Positions 56,501-64,000 of a stretch of DNA of 64,000 nt are shown in pieces. Numbering within the stretch: position 1 is the stretch's first letter; each line of letters starts with the position of its first letter. The stretch is from Anadara kagoshimensis (Eukaryota; Mollusca; Bivalvia; Arcoida; Arcidae). A program made the position numbers and the translations under genes. The notes beneath the pieces are model-generated. The model was not told the origin of the DNA and made no database searches. It worked only from the letters and a program-made list of their open reading frames with translations. Where the stretch lies: the NCBI GenBank assembly GCA_021292105.1, contig CM037860.1, positions 18,556,454 through 18,620,453 on the forward strand, given 5' to 3'.

Positions 56501-59340
56501 GTTGCATATATTAGTTTGACCACATGGTATAAAATTGATTATTGCATACATTGGTTTGACTCCATGGTTAAAAATTGATTGTTGCAAACATTAGTTTGAC
56601 CCCATGATATAAAATTGAATGTTGCATACATTGGTTTGACCCCATGATATAAAAGAGAATGTTGCATACATTGGTTTGACCACATGATATAAAATTAAAT
56701 GTTGCATACATTGGTTTGACCCCATGATATAAAATTGAATGTTGCATACATTGGTTTGACCCCATGATATAAAATTGAATGTTGCATACATTGGTTTGAC
56801 CCCATGATATAAAATTGAATGTTGCACCAAATGAACCAGCAATTTGTTAAGTTCTTCAGTCTTTGGGAAATGATGGAGGTTGATGTTGAATGTTTCTATT
56901 AATTAGAACCATCTGGTCATAAATACCTGTAGATGATGTAGTATACCTTAGAAGTTGTGGAAGAGATGTAACACCTGTAACAAGAATATTACGTAATAAA
57001 TGTCAGTAATACTTCAGATGTATCTATTGTTAGCTGATTAGTTAAGTCATTAATTTGTATATATACTCCCTCCAGATTCCAAAAAATATCCAGCAATAAG
57101 TATGTCTTAGTTACTAATGTTTAATAACTATGTCTAACAAATGCAGCTGTAACTGACATAATACTGAAATACACACAACATATTTTACCTGCATATTTTG
57201 TGTGTGGGTGATGTATTCATTAGCTAGCTAAGTTTTTACAGGTTTTGATAGCAGATAATAACTTCTTCGAAAATGACATAATGGAACAATACTTAATTAT
57301 TTAGACTAGTTTCTGGTTAATAATGCCTCATCTTTCAATCAATGTGGGATTTGATTCTTGGAATACTGATTAATATGTATTTTGATGAAATACAATGTAC
57401 CGTATTCATAATCAGTGTGGCAGAAGTCAAAGGTACACTGCAGTGCCCTGGTTTCATCATATCCATCTACATTGTCCCTGGAAAAAAAGAAGCGACAAAG
57501 AAGTCACTTGCTCAATCCTAGTCTGACTTATCAGCCCACTAAACCCCAGTTTAAATTTTTGACTGTTGGAGGTTTCCATGTCAGAAATTAAAATGGGGTT
57601 GAGTGGGCTGATTAGTTGGAGTAGCTCAATCCTGATTGTCTGAATATAGACAGCATCCATGCATTCATTTTTATTTTTTTTGACAAATTCTAATTTGAAA
57701 AGTCTAAATTAAAGACATCAATTGTAAATCACAGATATCTCTTTCAAATGAGTGATGCTTTGCTTAAAAATTAGTATTCACTTCACCTGGTACAGCCAGG
57801 GTGAGCTTCTTGCATGGTTAATAAATGCATGACGATGTAAAATACAGGATGTTACAGGTGAGCAATAAGGTCCTATTGGACCTCTTGTTATAGCAAGATT
57901 GATTATTCATTATTTGTTTAAGCCAAAGACTATTGCTATGGTTATCTGACTGTCATTGGTCTGTAAATTTCTCTGAAACCAATGTTAAGTATTCAATCAT
58001 ATTTAGAAGGAAGCACCCTAAGGGCCAAAGTTTTCAAGTTTGTTACATTCTCCATAGTGAATATAAGCAGGTGACTGGGTTAAAGTGAGTCAAAAACCTT
58101 AAAAACCACACTTCTCTAAAACTTAGGATTAGAGGAAAATCTATGGAATTTGGATTCTGTATGGCTTAAATATTATAGTAATATTAGTATGTTCATTTTG
58201 CAAAAAAATATTAAAAATAGATACATGTTTTTGCATTAACTTTTCCTAATTTCTTCAAACAGCTTTAATTTAAATTGCTATATTTTGATTACATGAAAGG
58301 TTAAATACTTTTAAGTTTTGGCGTTTTCTTGAAATGTCTTTCAAAATGGGGTCAAGGTCAAAGTAGTAAAAGGGACACATAAATTATCAAAAATAAATAC
58401 ATCTTTTTGCATTAACTTTTCCTAATTTCTTAAAACAGCTTTAATTTAAATTGCTATATTTTGATTACATGAAAGGTTAAATACTTTTAAGTTTTGGCAT
58501 TTTCTTGAAATGTCTTTCAAAATGGGGTCAAGGTCAAAGTAGTAAAAGGAACACATAAATTATCAAAAATAGATACATGTTTTTGCATTAACTTTTCCTA
58601 ATTTCTTAAAACAGCTTTAATTTAAATTGCTATATTTTGATTACATGAAAGGTTAAATACTTTTAAGTTTTGGCGTTTTCTTGGAATGTCTTTCAAAATG
58701 GGGTCAAGGTCAAAGTAGTGAAAGGGACACATAATTTTTTTACCTCTGTACTTTTTGCTACTATTTTAGCCAGTTTTAAAGATATTTCAGAAAAAAATTA
58801 ATTTTGGTTTTTAGTACTGTTCTTCTACATGAAATCATGGTCAAGATCATGACCTTATGAGCTTAATTACAAATTTTGTTTTTTAAATTTTAATACATCT
58901 TTTAAGTTCAGTGGAAAACAAATTTACACATAATGATTGAGTGCTGGTTTCTATGCGGTCACTGTTCTTTGTTAAGTATAGCAACTACATATCCAATGCA
59001 AATTTTAGTTCATCTGAAAAATTATAAATAAACAATAGCTAAACCTTAGATATTTTTGATGACACATTTTAAATTTGCATTAACATTGGCATCAGGACTC
59101 CAAAAGAGAAAACTTAAGAGGGTCACTTTAATGAAAATTGTAAAATAAAATACTTAAACATTCTCTGGTGAGGGATAAAACCCATATTTATATTATTTTT
59201 ATGTTTTTTTAATTTCAGATAGATCCAGAGAGTGGTTCACATTAGCAGATGCACAACAACATTTATCCCATAAACCAGTTCAAGTTAGTTATTTGGACCT
59301 TTTCTTTGCCCAATCTAAAGACAGAGATATGGTCACTTGA
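47477..59340 (+). CDS. NUDT3: Diphosphoinositol polyphosphate phosphohydrolase (DIPP/NUDT3-type Nudix hydrolase)
   Basis: Four exons: 47477-47575, 49849-50004, 54130-54214, 59219-59340; GT/AG introns in phase, 153 aa (human DIPP1 172). These enzymes remove the beta-phosphate of inositol pyrophosphates (PP-IP5, bis-PP-IP4) and also hydrolyse diadenosine polyphosphates. Exon 1 gives the family signature RTYDKDGFRRRAACLCF; exon 2 gives VVPGGGIEPYEDP and the Nudix box (residues 51-73, G-x5-E-x7-REALEEAGV) with metal-binding glutamates Glu66, Glu69 and Glu70 and the DIPP-typical GGG before it; exon 3 gives EKKHRTTLYVFIVSELLDDW; exon 4 gives SREWF and HKPVQVSYLDLF. The Nudix box has Ala at the hydrophobic position after RE. 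ATG chosen from family alignment. The long Ser-rich C-terminal tail of vertebrate DIPPs is absent; translation stops 17 codons after HKPVQ. Single-gene orthologue of vertebrate NUDT3/4/10/11 is the likely relation. Confidence 0.93.
49235..49275 (+). repeat. 3' end remnant of a Helitron-like element
   Basis: GGCGATAAGGTCCTATTGGG then TCTCTTCTT resembles the 3' terminus GCAATAAGGTCCTATTGGAC then CTCTTGTT at 57855-57889. Only the end is recognisable. Confidence 0.45.
49679..49812 (+). repeat. Direct repeat pair in Nudix intron 1
   Basis: AAATATGTGGTCAAGTCGAG then GTCCTGATGCC, and AAATATGTGGTCAAATGGAG then GCCCTGTTGCC, each followed within about 30 bp by TGTCATACACAT. They are two copies about 80 bp apart. 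Confidence 0.65.
50060..50265 (+). repeat. Diverged tandem repeat (about 85 bp unit) in Nudix intron 2
   Basis: Segments with AAATTTGGTGTGGAAGGTCC / AAATTTTGGTGATGAAAGGT, GGTCTTTGTTAGTGGAA / AGTCTTTATTAGTGGAA and GAAAACCCCATCCTCT / GAAAACCCTATCCTCT recur in order. Confidence 0.6.
50993..51267. mobile_element. MITE sharing ends with the ISL2EU-like element, diverged
   Basis: Left GACCCCAGTTTCAAAATCAT then CCTTAACCAAGATTTTCTTT; right (reversed) AACCCTAGTTTTACAATCAT then TCCTTACTAA. Same plan as 46009-46279. In Nudix intron 2. Confidence 0.7.
51755..51986. mobile_element. MITE, CAAACAACATTGACC family, full copy
   Basis: Left TATAGGCTAACAACATTGAC then CTGTCCACTTGACCTTTAAT; right (reversed) TATAGGCAAACAACACTGAC then CTGTCCACTTGACCTTTCAT. 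232 bp. In Nudix intron 2, followed at once by a second copy. Confidence 0.8.
51989..52700. mobile_element. Second, interrupted copy of the same MITE
   Basis: TTGATTTGAATATTTATTGT and AAAGAACACAGGTGTTTATT up to 52085, then after an insertion TTATATTGGGTGAATCTTTG and ATGAATATTCCTAAG, follow the interior of the preceding copy in order. The terminal repeats of this copy are missing. It is split by the element at 52088-52638. Confidence 0.7.
52088..52638. mobile_element. TA-flanked MITE nested in another MITE
   Basis: The left end CTGTAGATTACTTTTTTATC and the reversed right end CTGTAGATTACTTTTATATC are inverted repeats, with TA outside both (52086-52087, 52639-52640). The interior has ACGCGTAATTTCGCGAGGAC near the left and TTCGCGAA near the right. 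551 bp. The TA duplication and TIR style fit Tc1/mariner. Confidence 0.82.
53483..53510. repeat. (CT)n microsatellite
   Basis: About 14 CT units in Nudix intron 2. Confidence 0.95.
53539..53835. mobile_element. MITE with CAGTAAAAC-type TIRs, TA-flanked
   Basis: Left CAGTAAAATCTATTTATAAA then GACTACC; right reversed CAGTAAGACCTTGGTGTAAT then GACC. TA lies on both sides (53537-53538, 53836-53837). 297 bp, related to 11091-11265. Confidence 0.65.
54236..54560 (+). repeat. Probable dispersed repeat just after Nudix exon 3
   Basis: TGGGTCATAACTCCTTGCTG, GAATTTCGTGAAACTTCAAA, CATGGTCAAGGTCACTAAGA and TTAAAGGTCATAAAGG are phrases typical of the same repeat class as the Helitron-like elements in this window. 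The 113-codon frame here has no domain. Confidence 0.4.
55980..56825. repeat. 40-bp minisatellite, about 21 units
   Basis: Unit GTTGCATACATTGGTTTGAC then CCCATGATATAAAATTGAAT, with a GGTTAAAAATTGATT variant appearing at intervals (about 56050, 56210, 56330, 56570). The last third of the array is the most uniform. It lies in Nudix intron 3. Minus-strand open frames (MYATFNFISWGQTNVC...) are repeat translations. Confidence 0.95.
57519..57623. mobile_element. Degraded copy of the 9-bp-TSD foldback element
   Basis: Left TAGTCTGACTTATCAGCCCA then CTAAACCCCAGTTTAAATTT; right TTAAAATGGGGTTGAGTGGG then CTGATTAGTTGGAGTA. GCTCAATCC flanks both sides (57510-57518, 57624-57632), a 9-bp duplication unlike that of the first copy. 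In Nudix intron 3. Confidence 0.85.
57783..57889 (+). mobile_element. Minimal Helitron-like element (ends only)
   Basis: TCACCTGGTACAGCCAGGGT then GAGCTTCTTGC (5' hairpin) is followed after about 50 bp by ACAGGTGAGCAATAAGGTCC then TATTGGACCTCTTGTT. The tandem core is absent. Confidence 0.55.
57915..58960 (+). mobile_element. Helitron-like element with 176-bp tandem core, diverged
   Basis: Begins near GTTTAAGCCAAAGACTATTG then CTATGG (degenerate hairpin head) and carries GAAGGAAGCACCCTAAGGGC then CAAAGTTTTCAAGTTTGTT. Then follow three tandem units of 176 bp (landmark ATACATG(T/C)TTTTGCATTAAC at about 58221, 58397, 58573) each ending AAAATGGGGTCAAGGTCAAA. The 3' boundary is uncertain. Confidence 0.55.
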
Positions 59341-60240
59341 CCTTAAAGTTTCTTTAGGCTGATTTTTTATTTTATTGTTGAGTAGTGATTTTATTGTAAA
59401 TATGTGAGGGTATATTATTAGAAATAACGTAAACTCATGTAGAGTATAAATCTGAAGTGAAGCTATTGAGTGCACAAAAATTTCTGGAAGAGTAGATTGT
59501 GAGCCCTGATATCTGTTTACTTTTTATCTGCCACTAATGTAGTAACATACCATTGGAGTAAGATAATGCATTTATTAACCAGAAGAAATGAAGAATTAAT
59601 GTAGCAAAAACATGTTGATTGTCAAGTCAAGTTGAGAAAATTGAACATGAAATTGTTGTACATGTACATCTTGCAATTAACAGAATTTACTCTTATATTA
59701 CTAAAATTTGGTATTGGGTATATTAAGCAGTATATATAGCAATTTGACAGAATATATACTTTGTTATATAGAAATATAGAATATATATCCAGCCAAAGTA
59801 AATGTAGACAGAATAATTTATAACATCATAGAAACAAATTGATTTCAAATTTTTAAGTGATAACTGATAAATTCTGCTGTGGTAGATTTTATTCCCCAGG
59901 GGACCACCTTAAGCAATAAAGCAATTTTATTGAATTCCCACCAAGTCACGCCCCACCCCGTACTCTACCTCTGAATTGAGTTTTCTGATATCTAGCTTAT
60001 TAAGCTTTAGAAATGATCTCAAAAATGGTTGTTATGTATTTATATCTAAATGTTTACTGGAAAAATAAGATGGTTTTGCATGGAAAATTTACCAGTGTGG
60101 ATAAATTAATTTATTTAATAGGACTATATATTAGCGTGATTTTTAAGTCATCCTGATCAGATTTATGGTAAATCAAAATTGTAAATATTTTGATAAAACG
60201 ACACGACAAATTTCAAACAGCATGCAAATTACAGTTGGTT
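59341..60240 (+). other. Nudix 3' UTR / downstream
   Basis: AT-rich, no coding signal. AATAAA at 59915-59920 is one candidate polyadenylation signal. Confidence 0.4.
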
Positions 60241-60245
60241 GATTG

Positions 60246-60372
60246 TGAAAATTTCAAGTAATTACCATATATGGTATAAAATATATAAATCAGAACTGTA
60301 GTGTTTATCAAATTTTCAAATAATTACCATATATGGTATTAAAAATATATAAATCAGAGCTGTATTGTTTAT
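60246..60372 (+). repeat. Tandem duplication of about 63 bp
   Basis: AATTACCATATATGGTATAA and AATTACCATATATGGTATTA are each followed by ATATATAAATCAGARCTGTA and GTGTTTAT/TTGTTTAT. Each unit also contains the palindrome ACCATATATGGT. Confidence 0.8.
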
Positions 60373-60904
60373 ATTTTAAAGTTGATCATTTAATGTGGGA
60401 TGATTTTATATATGTGATTACATTACTCTGACTTTGTAGAGTATAAAAGTATTATAGATAACTATTGTAATTTAATAAAGAATGATAACACAATGTGGTG
60501 AAAATTATATAATAAAAACAGTGCAACAACTTTAACCTACAATATCATTTGACCTTTTAGTCTTCAGATTTTTAACAAAAATATTAAAAAATGCAGTTGT
60601 ATTTAACATGTTGAAGGAAATATAAATTTAATTGAAGATTTGTGGGGCCAGATAAAACATGTTCCTGAACACCAAGGCATTTCAGTGATAAGATGTGAGC
60701 TTTGAGGTGACAGGAGTTATTTTTCTTCACTGCCAGTGTTGTTATAGCTCATTTATAACCTGTGGAAACTGAATCATGTAAATACAAAATCTGAACTAAA
60801 ATGTTGTTTTCTTAATTCACCTGTATAAACAGAAAGCCTGTCTTATCCAAACAATTGTATTGGTCAGGGAGGTGTCTGTCTAGATAGGTCTTACTGTATT
60901 AGCT

Positions 60905-61590
60905 GAAATAGATATTGTGAAGAAATTGGCACCATGAATATGGTCTAATACCAATCGTGGAGAATTTGGCACCATGACTGGTCCAATACCAATTGTGGAG
61001 AAATTGGCACCATGACTGGTCCAATACCAATTGTGGAGAAATTGGCACCATGACTGGTCCAATACCAATTGTGGAGAAATTGGCATCATGACTGGTCCAA
61101 TACCAATTGTGGAGAAATTGGCTTCATGACTGGTCCAATACCAATTGTGGAGAAATTGGCACCATGACTGGTCCGATATCAATTGTGGAGAAATTGGCAC
61201 CATGAATATGGTCTAATACCAATTGTGGAGAAATAGGCACCATGACTGGTCCAATACCAATTGTGGAGAAATTGGCACCATGACTATGGTCCAATACCAA
61301 TTGTGGAGAAATTGGTACAATGACTATAGTCCAATACCAATTGTTGAGAAATTGGCATCATGGCTATGGTCCAATACCAATTGTGGAGAAATCGACACCA
61401 TGATCATGGTCCAATACAAATTGTAGAGACATTTGTACCATTATTATGGTCCAATACCAAATGTGGAGAAATTGGCACCATGATTATGGTCCAATACAAA
61501 TTGTGGAGACATTGGTACCATGACTATGGTCCAATACCAATTGTGAAAAAATTGACACCTTCACAATGGTCCAATACCAACTTTGAGAAT
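60905..61590. repeat. 38/41-bp minisatellite, about 17 units
   Basis: Unit CAATACCAATTGTGGAGAAA then TTGGCACCATGACTGGTC (38 bp). The second half of the array mostly has the longer GACTATGGTC form (41 bp). Open frames on both strands here are repeat translations. Confidence 0.95.
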
Positions 61591-61808
61591 TATATGCAGT
61601 TTAAATACATTTATATCATATGATTGGCTTAGTGTTTAACAAGGTCAAAAGGTTAGCTAGGTCAAACTTGTTCCACTAAACACATGTATTAAATATACAC
61701 TTATGTGATATTCCGAAAAAACATTATAAACTAAAATATATATAAATATTTACAAGGTTTTATATGAAATAATTTTCAAATTATAGGTTGATTATCTTTA
61801 TGTTACAG

Positions 61809-61878
61809 TGGTGCGAGTCATTGAGTACTGAGTATGAATCAGTGATTGATCTGGCTATTCCTGATAGAATGTCATGAT
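61809..61878 (+). other. NUDT3: Possible alternative last exon of the Nudix gene
   Basis: If the GTTAGT at 59284 in exon 4 were used as a donor after HKPVQ, the acceptor TGTTACAG before 61809 would join in phase to WCESLSTEYESVIDLAIPDR then MS and a stop. Canonical sites and an open 22-codon frame are seen, but such a short open frame is common by chance and I know no homologue. Confidence 0.2.
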
Positions 61879-61879
61879 G

Positions 61880-63385
61880 ATTTTGATTGGTGTCTTTTGG
61901 ATGCCATTAATATTTTTATTGTGTTTGTAATTTGTCGGACCAATTTTTTTGTACATGAATTATATATGTATATACATAAATAAGATATTTTGTTTTTCTT
62001 TAGAGTGAAAAATATAATTTATTTGTTGCATTTTCTTTTGTTGATGTCCTTCCCATAGTCAAGGAGTATAATTCAACCACAGTTATTTGGTAGTGTTTAT
62101 TATATCAATGCTGAACAGTATAGGTGAATGGGATAAAAGTAAGGGTGAAATTAGTTGAGGCAAAAAAGTGTGGGAACTTATTGTCTGCTTACCGGTATAT
62201 ACAGTGCATTTTAGAGGTGTAACAATACATGTATGCCAAAATTGTATTGTGATATATTGCAGAATTATAAAAAAAACTGTACGGCAATACATATCTTTGA
62301 TGGAAATATGTTGAAAAAATTGCACTTTTCATAAATGAAACCCCAGTTATAGGCCTTAGGTTTGTTGAGTTTCATTAACTGATTGAGTTCTTGTGTAAAC
62401 TGTCGACTATGACTGCAATGTCAGAAATAGTGCTTGACGAAACCATGCAAGTACTTATATTCTGATGTTCAAGAAACATTAATTTTGGCATTAACTGTTG
62501 GTTTGCGAATTTAATTAATGTTGGCATGTACCCTAGATGCTTCCTACTTGGGGGTGGGTATTAGGGCATGCCCCATGCCCCCCCCCCCCCCCTTCTATTT
62601 CTACAGCTGCTGATCAAAAATTGTCTTAACAGTGCTTTATGATTTTCAAAGGTTTGCATCCTTTGCACCTACCCTGAATATGGGGCGGGGAGTCTATTAG
62701 GACATTGTTTTCTGGACACTTGTATTGGGGTAATTCATCAGAAGCCCATTGAACTGGTTTTTCTTGTATATCAGTATACTGTTACACCTTTAGTGCAGAT
62801 GGACTTATTACAATTTATTCTGCCAAATACTGTAGACAATTTATACAAAAACCTTGTTACTATGTTCTACCTCTGGAGGAGAAACCTGAAAAAATTGTCT
62901 TGGAGAGTTATTTTTAAATATCATTTATTTATTCATTTATTTATTTCAAGAAAATCCAAGAAATTGCCAAGGTTGTATGTAATGTGGAAGAAAATAAATA
63001 CAAGTATTTTTCTTGTTTTGCAGTACATGTATATTGCTAATTATTGGTTGTGAATTTTGTTTTATTTCAGAAGAAAAGTGTTAAGTTAAGCTATACTTGA
63101 AATTTGATGTAAATCATAAAGATTTTATACTGGTAATATTCCTTAATAAATGATAACAAATGAAATAATTACACCTAGATTTAGTTTTATTTTTTAGCAT
63201 GCTGAGGTACTTTAAATAACCTTTTAGAGATCATGAGAAAGTTTGTCAGTTGACTTGTCAATTGTTTGTGGTTTTCTTCAGGCATTCTGGAATTGAATGT
63301 CATAGGCTACAAGATAAACTTGAAAGAAATGAAGAATGATTTTTAACTAATATGTTGTTATATCATACTAATATAAGTAATATTA
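61880..63385. other. Non-coding downstream region
   Basis: No domain-bearing open frame. It contains a poly-C tract at about 62578-62592 preceded by GGGCATGCCCCATGCCCC and a short CAAGAAA/ATTTATTT-rich stretch. Nothing else recognised. Confidence 0.4.
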
Positions 63386-63386
63386 A

Positions 63387-63520
63387 CAGAAAAACCTTGA
63401 TATAATGCCCTTCTATAACTATGCCACTACACTAATTGCCATGTCCCAAAATTTGTCACTTTTTCTTTATGAGTCTCTCTCTGACTGAACAAATGGTGGC
63501 AATAAATCGAGGTTTTACTG
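63387..63520. mobile_element. MITE with CAGTAAAACCT-type TIRs
   Basis: Left CAGAAAAACCTTGATATAAT then GCCC; right reversed CAGTAAAACCTCGATTTATT then GCCACC. TA follows the right end; the left is preceded by TAA. 134 bp, related to 53539-53835. Confidence 0.6.
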
Positions 63521-63589
63521 TATTTTATATATATAATAATGACATGTCATAAAATTCATAATACACCAGTATAATAACACTCTGATCTC

Positions 63590-63765
63590 GTAAGTTACTG
63601 ATGTCATCCCATAGTGGGTGTGGCACGAAAAGAACCCTCCCTGCACATTGCCCTGAGCGCATTGCAAAGGTAAAAATTCCTGCCACTTCACCTATTGCTG
63701 GTGATGTCTCAATATGAATAGAATATTCTTGACTGGGATGTAAAAGCACATTTATTCAGTCGATT
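63590..63765 (+). mobile_element. SINE, second family, 3' body only
   Basis: AAAAGAACCCTCCCTGCACA, GCATTGCAAAGGTAAAAATT, CCACTTCACCTATTGCTGGT then GATGTCTC, and ATATTCTTGACTGGGATGTA then AAA match 43670-43815 in order. No tRNA-like head. Confidence 0.7.
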
Positions 63766-63924
63766 TATCATCTCATTGCTGAAACATGTAATGATGATGT
63801 CTTTTGTCTGTGTGTTTTGTGTTTATTTCTGCCATTTTTTGACTGTTTTCCTACACTGAGGAACAAAATTTCTGCAAAAATGATGAATTTCAATAAGTCG
63901 ATTTATGAATTTGTGTTTATATAA

Positions 63925-63961
63925 TATTGAATTTATTAAACTCATTAAATAAATTCAATAT
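63925..63961. repeat. Small AT palindrome
   Basis: TATTGAATTTATT and AATAAATTCAATA are inverted, with a short loop. It may be chance in AT-rich DNA. Confidence 0.4.
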
Positions 63962-64000
63962 AAGAGGAACACTTAAGATCCTGTATTGTGGCATGTCTGT

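Noticed and set aside
55906-56842. Minus-strand open frames with repeated HGVKPMYATFNF peptides
   Set aside because: Translation of the 40-bp minisatellite inside a Nudix intron; no start context, no domain, frame cycling as expected from repeat length.
60828-60895. Possible very short member of the CAGTAAAACC MITE family
   Set aside because: Only the right end (AGATAGGTCTTACTG before TA) is convincing; the left end is too weak to call.
60880-61623. Open frames on both strands with FLHNWYWTSH or WRNWYHDYGPI repeats
   Set aside because: Translation of the 38/41-bp minisatellite; both strands are open because the unit lacks stops in those frames.

Overview
The window looks like nuclear DNA of a bivalve mollusc. 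It is AT-rich. Its genes have short exons and long GT/AG introns. It is crowded with MITEs, foldback elements, tRNA-derived SINEs and Helitron-like elements with tandem cores and the ...GGCCCATGGGCCTCTTGTT end that I associate with bivalve genomes. The species call is inference from repeat style and protein similarity; no search was run.

Three host genes can be modelled, all on the + strand. (1) A GT32-type (DXD sugar-binding) Golgi glycosyltransferase, about 11.88-17.16 kb, 4 exons, about 409 aa. (2) Signal peptide peptidase (HM13/SPP), 24.25-38.00 kb, 11 exons, 372 aa, with the YD, GLGD and PAL motifs and a KKEK ER-retrieval tail. (3) A diphosphoinositol polyphosphate phosphohydrolase (NUDT3/DIPP-type Nudix enzyme), 47.48-59.34 kb, 4 exons, 153 aa. 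They act in separate processes (glycan synthesis, ER intramembrane proteolysis, inositol pyrophosphate turnover) and nothing in the sequence shows joint regulation.

Layout. 0-8 kb is transposon territory: a TTA-flanked Harbinger-like element, a second TIR element, a degraded LINE on the minus strand, and a long-TIR element holding an ISL2EU-like transposase remnant. 8.16-10.83 kb is a 31-bp minisatellite of about 85 units. 11-21 kb holds two small MITEs, the glycosyltransferase gene and a cluster of short hairpin elements. 21.4-23.2 kb is a broken Ty3/Gypsy fossil on the minus strand. 24-38 kb is the SPP gene; introns 4 and 8 carry two Helitron-like elements with 145-bp tandem cores and intron 9 carries a perfect 64-bp-arm foldback. 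38-47 kb is mostly non-coding with SINEs and MITEs. 47-64 kb is the Nudix gene, with 40-bp and 38-bp minisatellites, nested MITEs and further Helitron-like pieces.

I see no bacterial-type system, CRISPR array, rRNA or intact tRNA gene. The most unusual material is in the foldback DNA: two ~58-bp hairpin families whose stems differ by compensating changes on both arms; a foldback element with clear 9-bp target duplications at two independent sites; a perfect foldback close to an SPP exon; and a trimeric higher-order repeat inside a Helitron-like element.
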